A stretch of 64,000 bases of DNA from Panax quinquefolius. Taxonomy: Eukaryota > Streptophyta > Magnoliopsida > Apiales > Araliaceae. The notes under the pieces were generated by a model. It worked only from the letters and a program-made list of their open reading frames with translations, searched no databases and was not told the DNA's origin. The stretch covers positions 45,746,464 to 45,810,463 of the forward strand of contig CM035162.1 of NCBI GenBank assembly GCA_020205615.1, written 5' to 3'. The position numbers and the translations under genes were made by a program. Position 1 is the stretch's first letter. Every line of letters starts with the position of its first letter. Below are positions 33,590 through 44,978 of the stretch, in pieces.

Positions 33590-34040
33590 AGAAATCACCA
33601 TGCATGCGGTGCTTACATGATAAACGTTATTCCAATAGAATACTAAATAACGAAACCAATTCGAGCAAAATTACAGCACCGGCGGGATGTTCCAACAGAA
33701 TAATAAAGAATGGAATAACAACATAAATCACCATGCATGCGGTACTTGGCGATGCAGTGTTATTCCAACATAATATTAATAAGGATTTTAATCAGTCCTG
33801 CGCAAAAACGCATGAACGAGGATATTCCAACAAAGAATAATAAAGACCAAACCAGTCCGATGTAAAATGCATAGACGAGGATATTCCAACGAGAATAATA
33901 AAGACGGAATCAGTCCAAGTAAAATGCATGACGTGATATTCCAACAGAATAGTAAAGACGGAATAATAGAAGAATGTCACTAAGTATAGGGTAGCCCGCG
34001 TATACAGGTTATTCCAACAGAATAATAAAAAATAGAATAA
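33590..34040 (-). repeat. Hairpin tandem repeats in element E 3' LTR
   Basis: About six units with ATTCCAACAGAATAATAAAGA and TGGAATAAC or CGGAATC variants, homologous to those in the left B LTR. The 5' LTR of E has lost this whole segment. Confidence 0.7.
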
Positions 34041-34946
34041 CATAAGTTCTCTTCATGAATACAAAAGAAATAATACCCCTTACCGTAAAAGAAACTGAAT
34101 ATAAGAGTAGTTAAGTGGCAGAATACTTTTCTTCTTTCTCTCTACAGTTTATCTCTCTAGAGTTTCAGTGAATTCATACAAAAATAATGAAGGAATGAGC
34201 TTCTATTTATAGAAGAATGGATTGAATAGTAACTAACTCATGAACGGTCCAGATTGATTTACTTTAATCGGACAATCCATATTTAAAGCAAAATCTTTTA
34301 AATAAAATATAATATAGTCTATTTATAATTTAATAAAACAAAATTTATAATATATATATATAATCAGTCGTTGCCTGCCGTCCAAGGCATACAAACATAC
34401 ATATATCACATATATAAAAATCCCACGTGAGACATCCCCCACCCATTTCATTTACTAGCATCACATATATATATAAATATATATAAAAAATACTTCCCTG
34501 CCATTTAGGCAAACTAATCCCCCCCTCCCATTTTAAATTCAATAATTCCCATGTGGTTCCACGTGTGGCCCCAAAAATATAAAGAAAAATGGGTAATTGG
34601 AGATCCATAAAATAAGCAAAATTGAGTGGCTTCTTACGTAAGCATCAATAATCAATACCGTGTGCTACTATGCAACCACGCATATTACTGTACTTTTAAC
34701 ACTGGGTGTTTCAACAGTTAACGGTAAAACTTCCGCCGTTATTTTCATAAAATATTTTTTTCGTTTTCTCAATCTGACAATAATTCCTGTAGACACTCGA
34801 AATTTTCTGTACTACTGTTACTAACATTAGAGGAGGACATATTCGTCTTTTAAGAGAGAACCCTGAAAGACAATCCAAATCCACACCGGATACTACTAGG
34901 AAGTTCAAGATTAACCCGGATCGCATACAGGAGTAATTGGTTTCAA

Positions 34947-35113
34947 CCTCGGATTTAACCCCGAGACACTGCAATCTGTCTGGAACACACACCGGAGAAG
35001 ACCGATTAATCTGGAGATAACCCCAAGGTATCCGCATCTCGGTCCCAACCATGGGAATAGCCACCAACCTTGGTGATAACCCCAAGGAATGTAGTTTCGG
35101 AGATAACCCCAGA
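34947..35113 (+). repeat. Four GATAACC-centred dyads in LTR F2
   Basis: Boxes at 34947-34965, 35011-35028, 35068-35087 and 35096-35113. The clearest is CCTTGGTGATAACCCCAAGG (35068-35087), with 6-bp arms. The matching box in F1 (890-909) has the same arms, so the change from CTCGG/CCGAG arms predates both copies. Confidence 0.6.
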
Positions 35114-35694
35114 AATGCTTGTTTCAAATGCCATCAGCTTCAATCTCGGCACTCACAACGAAATACACTGTGCCAACACGGAAATCGTATCGGGAAGACA
35201 GGCACACCTCAAAGATGACAATGAGGATCTTCAACAAATGCAGCTGTCCAATCTCAGCGAAGTCTAAGCAACGTCTGCTTATCGGCCCATTCCGGCAGTA
35301 ACACCGGTGAGGGGCACCATCGCCATCTTGTCCAACACGATGCCACGTCTCGTCTCTACGCAACAATGTCCCACAAGGCTAACCAATCCCGACTGACTAT
35401 TGTGCGGGGCAACGTATGAAAGTTGAAGCTTGGAGACCGGAGGGCATCATCCCATCTTCAAAGACTTCGTACAAACTCTAATGCCATGCCATCGTACAAC
35501 TCTCGACAACGGCGGTCCAAAATAGGTCCTGAATACCTCAAAACGGATGCCCGGATTGCACTTCTCAAAATCCAAGTGGACATTATAGTGCCTGAGTGCA
35601 CGTACTTCGAGATGACCCGACAAAACCGAGCCGACCCGACCTGCCTCTGGTACACCTACGGCTGAGCCGCAGGTACACCTGCGGCACCTTTTAC

Positions 35695-35703
35695 CTATAA
35701 ATA
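35695..35703 (+). promoter_or_regulatory. TATA box of LTR F2
   Basis: CTATAAATA about 0.9 kb into the LTR, conserved with F1 (290-298). It supports rightward transcription. Confidence 0.65.
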
Positions 35704-36009
35704 AGAGGCTTGGGCATACAGTTTATTTTCCCACATTCAAACACCTGTGAGCTCATATATAACCTCTTTTGTACCCACAAAAGCCTAGTGTTTACCCACT
35801 CTAAAGATATAGAAGCCCTTTTTATCAGTCAGCTGTAAGCCTTCTCACACACTTTAGAGTCTTTCTCTTCATCTTTGCACACACCCTTCTACACGTTGAG
35901 AGTCATGTTGCTTGCTTTTGCCCAGATTTCGGTCCGTGGTCTCCTTCCAGTCTGTATATATATATTATATATATATATATATATTATATATATTGACTAA
36001 CATTATCGA

Positions 36010-36052
36010 GTTATGCCTCGATTGAGCCTGAACTTGATGCTGGCGTTCTTGC

Positions 36053-36118
<66 letters not shown>

Positions 36119-36167
36119 TCTGCATGGACTTTGTTCGATGAGCCTGAACTTGATGCAGTGCGTTTAT

Positions 36168-36250
<83 letters not shown>

Positions 36251-36306
36251 ACTGTGTGTCTGACTTTGTTCGATGAGCCTGAACTTGATGCAGTGCGTTT
36301 ATTAAA

Positions 36307-36381
<75 letters not shown>

Positions 36382-36612
36382 ACCGTGTGTGTGGGTCTTT
36401 GTTCGATGAGCCTGAACTTGATGCAGTGCATTTATTCTCTTTTATATGTATATATATATACTTATATATATCAACTGTGTGTTGGACTTCGTTCGATGAG
36501 CCTAGACTTCGGTCTGGTGCGTTTACTCGCTTTTATATATATACTTATATGTATAAACTGTGGTCGAACTATGTTCGATGAGTCTGGATTTTACATCCGG
36601 TGCATTTATTGC

Positions 36613-36660
<48 letters not shown>
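36010..36660 (+). repeat. Array of 28-bp boxes alternating with long (AT)n tracts in F2
   Basis: Six boxes of the form TTCGATGAGCCTGAACTTGA followed by TGCAGTGCRTTTATT are separated by AT dinucleotide runs at about 35954-35995, 36056-36114, 36170-36248, 36313-36379 and 36619-36661. Boxes five and six are more divergent (CTAGACTTCGGTCTGGTGCG; CTGGATTTTACATCCGGTGC). Runs this long are prone to slippage and may be mis-sized in the assembly. Confidence 0.85.
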
Positions 36661-36667
<7 letters not shown>

Positions 36668-36668
36668 T

Positions 36669-36880
36669 TGTCCTGCCTGGAGTTCCCTTCGTGCAAGTTG
36701 ATAGTTTTTACAGCTTTCGTTACATTTCGTCCTGCCTGGAGTTTACTTCGTGGCAGTTGACCGCATTTACAACTTTATTTACATTCTGTCCCGCCTGGAG
36801 TTTCCTTCGTGGCGGTTGACCGTATCTACGACTTTATTTATATTTCGATCCCCCATGGAGGTGCTTAAGTGGTTGGTGAT
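36669..36880 (+). repeat. Tandem repeats of about 61 bp in F2
   Basis: Three units begin TCCTGCCTGGAGT or TCCCGCCTGGAGT, continue TTCGTGGCRGTTGACC and end in TTTAC-rich sequence and TTTCG. A fourth, diverged unit starts TCCCCCATGGAGGT. Confidence 0.8.
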
Positions 36881-37358
36881 CCCATCGTATATATATATTT
36901 ATCGCTTTTATATATATACCGCTTGTTGCTTTTATACAAATTGCAATATTCTCATGCGCCTAGGAATCATGTGATCACATATTCATCTCATTGGATCTAG
37001 ATTCGGTTCCGTGATGGACATTTTCAAATTGTGTCGACATGTAAATTATTCTGCGATGTCCATATTTTCTCGATGGTTTCCATACCCACGAGGAAGTTGG
37101 CATTATTTTTTATATATATTATTTTTTAAATGCGGATGGTTCGTATTAAATCAAAATAAAATCAATCCAAATTACCACTTAATAAAAATGGGAGTGTAAA
37201 AGTTCTCAATTCCTATTGAGCATCGTGGTTTGAAAAACCTCTTTTATAAAACATCATTGCCATATCTTGCTAAAAAAACTGAATTTTACATAAATTCAAA
37301 TCTCGTGTATATAGGTTCGAAAGAGGCCTCGCACAACTTTCATATAACGAGCGTTGAC

Positions 37359-37382
37359 CCACACACACACACACACACACAC
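37359..37382 (+). repeat. (AC)n microsatellite in F2
   Basis: About 12 uninterrupted AC units within the 3' part of the LTR. Confidence 0.9.
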
Positions 37383-37864
37383 TCGGATAATAGTTTCTTG
37401 AAAAGAGGCGGTCATAGTGGCAACACGGATGTCGGGGGGTGCCTAACACCTTCCCCCCGCATTACCAAGTTCGCGGACCCTAAATGAATCTCGATTTCGC
37501 CGACCCGTATATCAGTGTCACATCACTGGGTCAATGTGCAAACATTTTCTCGGTTGTGTTGGTACAACCATTTAAAAAACCAACTAGCAACTCTTAACAG
37601 TCCCATCGTTGACATTATACATGTCGAACCTTTTTCACTTATTTTTTCAAACAAATCTCACCTAAAATGAGAACACCAAAGAACAAGTAACGGAAAGGGA
37701 CATACAAAAATCCCAACGTCGACAATTCCGTTGTGGGATCCACCAATGATTGTGCCGTTGTACGAATATTCCCTGTTAAAACGAATATTCCCCGACCAAT
37801 CGAATATTATATAACAACTTGCGTACTTTGCAAAATTTATAAATATTACCCATAATTATAACAT

Positions 37865-39399
37865 ACCTGGTATATTGAAGAGGTAAGGTACCTTGATTTT
37901 ATTTCAGATTCTAACTCCCAAGTCATTTTCTCAACATCGTGGTTTCTTCACAAAACTATGACTTGAGGTATAACCTTGGAGCGTAGGATATGTTCCTTCT
38001 TATCCAAGATTTGAACAGGAACCTCTTCATACGTCAAATCTTCCGCTATTTCGTCCGGTTCTAACTCAATAATGTGGTTCGGGTCTTCCACATATTTACG
38101 TAACATGGATATGTGAAAAATGTTATAAACACGAGACATACTTGGCGGTAAAGCGAGTCTATAGGCCATAGTTCCTACTCGATCAAGGATTAAAAATGGG
38201 CCGATGAATCAAGGATTGAGCTTTCCTCTCTTTCCAAATCTTGTAACTCCTTTCCATGGAGCAACACGTAACAACACATGATCTCCTATATCGAATTCCA
38301 CGTCCTTTCGATGAAGATCAGCATAACTCTTTTGTCGATCTTGTGAGGTTTTTATACGTTGTCGGATCATTTGAATCTTTTCCGTAGTCATACGTACCAA
38401 CTCCGGTTCCAACAGCATTGCTTCACCCACCTCATCCCAAAGATCTTTGGAAACGACACTTTCTTCCATACAACGCTTCGAATGGAGACATGCCAATACT
38501 TGCTTGATAACTGTTGTTGTAGGAAAACTCCACCAATGGTAAGAACTTGTCCCAACTTCCCTTGAAGTCAAGGACACAGAGTCTTAATAGATCTTAAAGA
38601 GTTTGAATCGTCCTCTCCAACTACCCGTCCGTCTGAGGATGATATGCCGAGCTAAATCATAAATCCGTGCCCATAGTTTTTTGCAAACTAACCCAAAATC
38701 TTGAAGTGATCTTGGGTCTCGATCAAAAACTATGGATACTGGCATACCATCCAATCTTACAACCTTGTTTATGTACATACGAGCAAGACGTTCAAGTGTA
38801 TAAGTTTCTTGTATCGGTAATAAATGAGCAGACTTGGTCAATCTATTAACAATGACCCAAATCGCAACTATGCCTTAAGAAACTTTGGAAAGACCGGTAA
38901 CAAAATCCATGGTAATGTGCTCCAACTTCCATTCTGGAATTTCAAGTGGTTGCAATGGACCTTTTGGTACTTGATGCTTCGCCTTGACTCGTTGACACTT
39001 TAGACACCTTGAGATAAACAGCGCTATCTCTCTCTTCATATTGCTCCACCAAAATGTATGACAAATATCATGATACATTTTAGTACTCCCAGGATGGATT
39101 GTAAATGGTGTGTTATGCGCCTCCATCATGATTTTATACTTTAAATCAGGGTCGTTAGGAACACAAAGTCTGGAGTTGACTCGAAGTATTCCTTCTTCAT
39201 CGATTCTTGCTTTCGGCATAACACCTTCTTGCACTTTCTTCCTCATACGCATCAGCTCCAGGTCTGTAGCTTGAGAAACTTTAACTTTATCAATTAAAGT
39301 TGGTTCTACTCGTATATTCACCATCATCACATGGGTCCCTGGAGTCTTTAACTCTATCTCCATCCCTTGCAAGTCACACAAAATTGGCCTTTGCGTTAA
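37865..39399 (-). pseudogene. pol: Element E integrase and chromodomain tail, broken
   Basis: HHCC region ([19 protein letters not shown] to CLKCQRV), catalytic core start [10 protein letters not shown], second Asp in VFDRDPR, then frame changes. The core continues in another phase ([16 protein letters not shown]) and returns at [15 protein letters not shown]. The C-terminal part has GDHVLLRVAPWKGV, FIGPFLILDRVG, YRLALPPSMSRVYNIFHISML and EPDEIAEDLTYEEV, ending in a chromodomain-type segment (SKVIPQVIVL, KNHDVEKMTWELE, near 37900-37975). Stops near 38871, 38585 and 38209 break it; the last fits CGA to TGA. Confidence 0.87.
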
Positions 39400-40089
39400 C
39401 AATATCGCACTCGTACTTGCATATGATCTTCTACTCAATGCGTCAGCTACCACGTTCACTTTTCTAGGATGGTATTGGATGGTATGATCATAATCTTTCA
39501 ACAGTTCAAGCCAACGTCGTTGTCGCATATTGATTTCCTTTTGAGTGAAGAAATATTTGAGGCTTTTATGATCCGTAAAGATCTCCACTTTCTCCCCATA
39601 CAAGTAATGCCTCCAAATCTTTAGTGCGAAGACAACAGCTGCCAACTTTAGATCATGAGTAGGATAATTCCTTTCATATTCTTTGAGTTATCGTGAGGTA
39701 TAGGCTATGACTTTCCTATGTTGCATGAGAACACATCCTAACCTTTTGCCCGAAGCATCACTGTAGATGACAAATCCCTTCGAACTAGATGGTATTGTCA
39801 GAACAAGTGCTGAAATGAGTCTCCTCTTGAATTCTTGAAAACTTTTCTCACATTCCTCGCTCCAACCAAACTTTGTATCTTTTCGAGTCAGCTGAGTTAG
39901 TGGAGTAGCGATTCGAGAAAACCCTTCTACGAATCTCCGATAATAACCAGCTAAGCCGAGAAAGCTACGTACTTCGGTCACTGATTTAGGTTGCTCCCAG
40001 CTTTGAATAGCTTCAATCTTTCCTGGGTCAACAGATATTCAATGACTTGATACCATGTGCCCAAGGAATGCTACTTCCTCAAGCCAAAA
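39400..40089 (-). pseudogene. pol: Element E RNase H domain, broken
   Basis: [20 protein letters not shown], then [53 protein letters not shown] and VVADALSRR. Compared with D, the catalytic Glu before LAAVV is Lys here (GAG to AAG type). TAA near 39688 replaces a Gln codon (TSR-stop-LKEY), and TGA at about 40050 replaces Gly before ISVDP. Confidence 0.87.
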
Positions 40090-40990
40090 CTAGCATTTCT
40101 TTAACTTGGCATAAAGCTTGTATTCACGAAGCTTTTGGAGTATCAGCCTCAAGTATTGCTTATGATCTTCATGGCTTTTGGAATAAATAAGGATGTCATC
40201 AATAAAGATGACCACAAAGTGATCCAAATATTCCTTGAATACTCGGTTCATCAAATCCATGAAGGCAGCAGGAGCATTAGTCAATCCAAAGGACATGACT
40301 AGGAATTCATAATGCCCGTACCGAGTTCTGAAAGCCGTTTTTGGAATGTCATCGGTTTTAATCTTCAATTGGTGATATCCGGAACGAAGATCAATCTTTG
40401 AAAAGAATTTGGCTCCTTGCAAGTAGTCAAACAGGTCATCAATACATGGCAATGGGTACCTATTTTTTATGGTGACATGATTCAACTCCCGATAATCAAT
40501 ACAAAGTCGCATACTCCCATCTTTCTTCTTCACGAATAGAACAGGAGCACCCCAAGGAGAAGTACTAGGACGAATGAAACTGATGTCTAACAATTCCTAT
40601 AGTTGGGTCTTTAACTCCTGAAGTTCAATAGGAGGCATTCGATATGGGGCTTTGGAAATGGGTTTTGTACCGGGTTCAAGGTCGATACAAAATTCAATTT
40701 CACGCTCTGGGGGTAGGCTAGGAAGTTCTTCGGGGAATACGTCAGGAAATTCATTAACAATAGAAATATCATTCAAAACTGACGTATTTTTGTTTAGATC
40801 TGTGACGTGCGATAAGAAAGCTTGACATCCGTTTTTCAATAAATGAATAGCTTTATGGCTTGAGATGATCGTGATTGATTTTAATGGTTTGGTCGCTTGA
40901 ATTCGCATAATAGGTTGACTAGGAATATGAAAGCTAACAACCTTACGAAAAAAATCAATTTTAGCATGATGAGTAGTTAACCAATCAATC
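40090..40990 (-). pseudogene. pol: Element E reverse transcriptase, one to two stops from open
   Basis: The fullest RT in the window: [94 protein letters not shown], and the intact catalytic FIDDILIYS near 40186-40206. A TAG near 40594 replaces CAG (QL-stop-ELLD) and a TAG at 40087-40089 replaces GAG in the CEFW motif. These RT blocks are exactly what the B derivatives have lost. Confidence 0.9.
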
Positions 40991-41400
40991 CTTAGAATCA
41001 CATACAATGCAAGTATTTTCAATGAAATAAGATCAACAAGTAATATAAGGGTACCGATTTGAACCAAACAAGATTATAAATAGTGGATGTAATGAAAGTT
41101 TCTCCCAACGGAGTTTCTACAGATAAGTCAAAGTCTAATTTCTCCGGAGTCAAATTTAATCGTTGAGCGCAAGTAGGAGAAATAAAAAAATGGGTAGAAC
41201 CGGTATCAAATAAGGTATAGACTTCACTAGAGTTTATGATAAGCTTACCCGTGATGACCTCATTCGGGTTCCTTGCTTTCTGGGAGGTCACAACAAACGC
41301 TCTCCCTTGCACTATCGGCTTTGACTTTTCTGGGATGACCTTTGGTGCCTCCATCCTGGCTGAACTTGTCTTCGATGAATGAAAAAATTGGGCTAAGTGA
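40991..41400 (-). pseudogene. Element E protease region, broken
   Basis: SEVYTLFDTGSTHFFISPTC holds the retropepsin DTG, followed by RLNLTPEKLDFDLSVETPLG and, after a frameshift near 41060, LRIDWLTTHHAKIDF. Closely related to the protease of the B array (12578-12811), which supports a parent-derivative link. Confidence 0.85.
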
Positions 41401-42464
41401 CCTTCTATTCAACAATTATAACATGCTTTGGACAGCATCGCGCAGTTTGGACTTATGTGTCCCTCCCCTCCGCATTTGAAGCATATGATAGGTGGTCGTT
41501 CTCCTTCCTAAACAACGGGTGCTGGTGTTGACGTCCTTCCATCTTTGTTGAATCTCCTTTTCTTGAAATGTCTATTTTTACTGTGTTGGCCATGATTACC
41601 ACCGAAGTGGTTACCATTTTTGGCATGTTGATTCCCTACACTTTTGTTGTCACCGTTTCGATGACTGATACCACTGGTATTTTCATGTTGTCGGCTGCTT
41701 TCTCTTGGTTGCGTTAACTCGTTACTGCGCTCCAATAACTGAGCCCTATTTACAACATCTGAGTACAAACACAGTTTATGAGAAATAAGATATTGACGTA
41801 TCTTCGGTTTCAAACCTCTTAAAAACATTCATGTCATTCGCTCCTCATTATCGACCAAATGGGATGCAAACCGGGATAACTCTGTAAATTTAGTCTCGTA
41901 TTGCGACATGGTCATATTATTGTGTTCCAATTTGATAAACTCCATTTCTTTCACGTGACGAATACTCTCGGGAAAGTAATTATTGTTGAATAGCTCTTGG
42001 AACTTCTCCCAAGACATCTTGAGTCGCGTCGAGTTTGGTGTGCGTTTTTGATTCCCACCAATGTCTGCCTCTTCACGCAACATGAAGGTGGCGAAGGGAA
42101 CCTTTTGCTCCTTGCAGCATCCCAAGACATCAAATATCTTGGTGATCTGCTTTATCCATGCTTCCGCCTTAAGTGATTTTGGCTCTCCAATAAACTCCGG
42201 TGGTCCCAGCTCCTTAAACTGTTTAGCGGTGATCGTCCGAGACTTTTCAGTGTTTCCACCCACATTTCGGATAGGAGCCGCTCTCGCCTGATGTTGAATG
42301 AATTGCATAAAGCCTCTTAACAATCCATCATTCATCATTTGGTCCGTGTTGTTGTTTGCATGAGGATTGTCGCCTTCCTGATGCACATTATCTTGATTAT
42401 TGATATGTGGAGACTCAACGGTCTCTTGTGTTCCATTGATATTCTCAACATTCTCGGATGTCAT
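41401..42464 (-). pseudogene. gag: Element E gag, broken
   Basis: Start MTSENVENINGTQE at 42464; a longer frame to 42482 lies upstream, but the start matches MASENV in B and Bp. Capsid motifs: KQFKELGPPEFIGEPKSLKA, FMLREEAD, FNNNYFPESIRHVKEMEF, MTMSQYETKFTELSRFAS. In-frame stops: TGA after EERMT (CGA in B), TAG before EGERPP, and TGA that destroys the second zinc knuckle (CYNC-stop). The basic Asn/His/Gly-rich linker matches that of B. Confidence 0.85.
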
Positions 42465-42637
42465 TTTCAGATACTGCCACAAAACAAGGGTTAGTTGATA
42501 TGTAACATATTATCTCTAAACTCTGACCAACCAATTTAAATACAAAATAAATTTAAGTAGGTCATAATAGCGAAGGAATTCTCCGTCTCTCCCCTCCTAG
42601 TTCTAGTCTCACATCTTAGCCAGGGATCATATCCCTA

Positions 42638-42651
42638 AGCTTTGATACCAA
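42638..42651 (-). other. Primer binding site of element E
   Basis: The minus strand reads TTGGTATCAAAGCTT next to the 5' LTR end, as in B and D. Confidence 0.85.
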
Positions 42652-42652
42652 C

Positions 42653-43292
42653 TGTGACGCCCCTAAAATTAGGTATACATCAACCATCTTGAGTCGCCAG
42701 ATACATGGTACAGAATTCAAATACAACTTAATAATACAATTGTCGTGTACAATACGACAAAACATAAAATGTGAGTTTGAATACAAATATTGCCTACTAG
42801 AGAGTATAAAAACTCAAAATGAGTCCTCATTACAATTATTATCACACTATTTCACAGAATAGTGAGGACTACTAATGCACCATCTAGGACCATCACTCCG
42901 TTCCCCGACTCGTTCCAGCTATATTCTCATTTCCTGAAAAGAATAGTGAAAGAAAGGGTGAGCTCAACTAGCCCAGTAAGAAATATTATGACCAAGATAA
43001 TGCAGAATAAATTATCATTAGCCTTAAACAGTGTTAAACTGATACAATATAACAAACATCAAGTTTAACTGCAGCAGAACAAGCAATCCATTAAAAGAGT
43101 CAAGTAGAGAATTAAATCTACTATCTTTTGTGATTTAAAAGGTTTTTCATCACTTTTATCGCTGGGACTTAGCTTAATAAATAATCCACATCATCGAATC
43201 ACCCCTGCACTACGGACGGTCCATATTTAAAGCAAAATCTTTTAAATAAAATATAATATATTATATTTATAATTTAATAAAACAAAATTTAT

Positions 43293-43329
<37 letters not shown>

Positions 43330-43428
43330 ATCAGTCGTTGCCTGCCGTCCAAGGCATACAAACATACATATATCACATATATAAAAATCCCACGTGAGAC
43401 ATCCCCCACCCATTTCATTTACTAGCAT

Positions 43429-43464
<36 letters not shown>

Positions 43465-44017
43465 TATATAATTATATATAAAAAATACTTCCCTGCCATT
43501 TAGGCAAACTAATCCCCCCTCCCATTTCAAATTCAATAATTCCCATGTGGTTCCACGTGTGGCCCCAAAAATATAAAGAAAATTTATACCGATTATTTTG
43601 AAAAATGGGTAATTGGAGATCCATAAAATAAGCAAAATTGAGTGGCTTCTTACGTAAGCATCAATAATCAATACCGTGTGCTACTATGCAACCACGCGTA
43701 TTACTGTACTTTTAACACCAGGTGTTTCAACAGTTAACGGTAAAACTTCCGCCGTTATTTTCATAAAGTATTTTTGTCATTTTCTCAATCCGACAATAAT
43801 TTCGTTATGGGGTCCACCAATGATTGTGTCATTGTACAAATATTCTCTGTTAAAACGAATATTCCCCGACCAATCGAATATTATATAACAACTTGCGTAC
43901 TTTGCAAAATTTATAAATATTACCCACAACTATAACATTATATCAATTTCACTCCATAATATTCAAAAATAATATTTATAGAAAATTCATCTTTATTCAA
44001 AAAGTTGGGGTTTTACA
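42653..44017 (-). repeat. Element E 5' LTR with a 1.1-kb internal deletion
   Basis: Ends at 42653 beside the primer site and starts TGTAAAACCCCAACTTTTTG on the minus strand at 44017. Between ACTACGG (about 43215) and CGGTCCATATTTAAAGC it lacks the segment corresponding to about 33095-34275 of the 3' LTR, including the hairpin repeats. The joint shows a short CGG match. AT microsatellites at about 43296-43324 and 43434-43480. Confidence 0.88.
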
Positions 44018-44880
44018 TCCGCGATTCACATCGAATTTCTGGAAGAGACTACAAGAATACATGGGGACACAGTTGCGAATGAGTACGGCTTATCATCCAC
44101 AAACAGATGGCCAAAGCGAATGAACAATTCAGACATTGGAAGATATGCTGAGAGCATGTGTCATGGACTTTAAAGGAAGCTGGGAAGAACAATTACTATT
44201 GGTGGAATTTGCTTACAACAACAGTTATCACGCGAGCATCGGCATGCCGCCTTACGAAGCGTTGTACGGCAGAAAGTGCAGAACTCCACTGTGCTGGGAT
44301 GAAGTCGGTGAACCCCAACTGTTAGGACCAGAACTGGTACAACAAACTGCTGACATTGTCAAACTCATCAGGACAGAATTAGTAGCAGCCCAAGACAGAC
44401 AGAAAAAGTAAGTTGATCAACACAGACAAGATCGTGCATTCGACGTAGGAACTTTTGTATTTTTAAAAGTTTCTCCCTAGAAGGGGAAAATTTGTTTCGG
44501 TAAAAAGGGAAAGCTAAGCCCGAGGTTTATTGGACCCTTTGAAGTGTTGCGAAGAGTGGGAGAAGTGGCTTACGAGGTAGCTCTACCTCCAGAGTTGGAA
44601 AACATTCATAATGTTTTTCACATTTCGGTGTTACGACCATATAAACCCGACTACAAACATGTGATCGAAAAATACGAACCGTGCTGCGATTCGACAAAGA
44701 TTTGTCTTATGAAGAGGTTCTATCCGGATAGTCGACGAGAAATAACAAGTGCTCGAGAATAAAGTGATACCTTACATGAAGGTGATATGGAGGAACCACA
44801 ACGTGAAGAAGCTACGTGGGAACTCGAAGAAAAAATGTTGAAAGAGTACCCTGAGTTATTTATTTAATCTGTGTCTTCGA
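44018..44880 (+). pseudogene. pol: Element D integrase C-terminal half and chromodomain tail
   Basis: Resumes as [29 protein letters not shown] with TGA in place of the Arg codon of the motif SERTIQTLEDML (third catalytic residue Glu kept), [40 protein letters not shown]. Later stops occur after QDRQKK (TAA) and in SPWKG (TAG for TGG). It ends in GEVAYEVALPPELENIHNVF, HISVLRPYKPDY, then a chromodomain-like segment (WRNHN, frameshifted by one missing base into EATWELEEKM, near 44785-44860). Confidence 0.88.
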
Positions 44881-44965
44881 TTCTGGGGACAGAATCTTTG
44901 CAAGTAGGGAAGAAAATGTAACGAATGATTTGTTTGAGTTGTGATTCTGAGGACAGAATCCTTGT

Positions 44966-44978
44966 AAGGAGGGAATGA
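44966..44978 (+). other. Polypurine tract of element D
   Basis: AAGGAGGGAATGA directly before the 3' LTR start TGTAACATTCC, where plus-strand DNA synthesis would be primed. GAGGACAGAATCC-type sequence just upstream appears twice (44885-44900 and 44950-44963). Confidence 0.75.

Larger units (their letters stand above)
34788..37724 (+). mobile_element. Solo LTR F2 (2937 bp) inside element E
   Basis: TGTAGACACTCGAAATTTTC to CCCAACGTCGACA with duplication ATTCC (34783-34787 and 37725-37729). Flanks rejoin as E LTR sequence. The segment GGGGGGTGCCTAACACCTTC (37434-37453) resembles a conserved stretch I associate with LTRs of Tat/Ogre-type plant elements (from memory, unchecked). No primer site or coding region is present. 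It holds AT microsatellites, two tandem repeat arrays and GATAACC dyads. The longest frames in it come from AT repeats and are not genes. It is the innermost layer of the five-deep nest. Confidence 0.92.
32530..37864 (-). repeat. Element E 3' LTR, split by F2 and missing its start
   Basis: Ends GGGGGCGTCACA on the minus strand at 32530. After F2 the LTR continues to about 37864 (ATAATTATAACAT), then jumps straight into the coding tail (ACCTGGTAT). About 130 bp covering the LTR start and the polypurine tract is therefore missing compared with B (11640-11775). The short match AT(T)A at the joint suggests end-joining. Hairpin repeats at 33590-34040; minus-strand TATA box at 34204-34212. Confidence 0.85.
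32530..44017 (-). mobile_element. Element E: near-complete Tekay-type Ty3/gypsy element in D's integrase
   Basis: Flanked by duplication TCCGC. The 5' LTR is at right (42653-44017), the 3' LTR at left (32530-34787 plus 37730 to about 37864, split by solo LTR F2). The internal region carries gag, protease, RT, RNase H, integrase and a chromodomain tail, all with stops. LTR ends relate it to B, C and Bp, and it is the best local candidate for the autonomous parent type of the B derivatives. Both LTRs have internal losses, so it is no longer mobile. Confidence 0.92.

Noticed and set aside
35070..35665. Several 60-80-codon frames on both strands in LTR F2
   Set aside because: Overlapping frames on both strands of GC-richer LTR DNA, not matched in F1, no domains.
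36114..36431. Long frames of alternating Ile-Tyr on both strands
   Set aside because: They are translations of AT dinucleotide runs in LTR F2, not genes.
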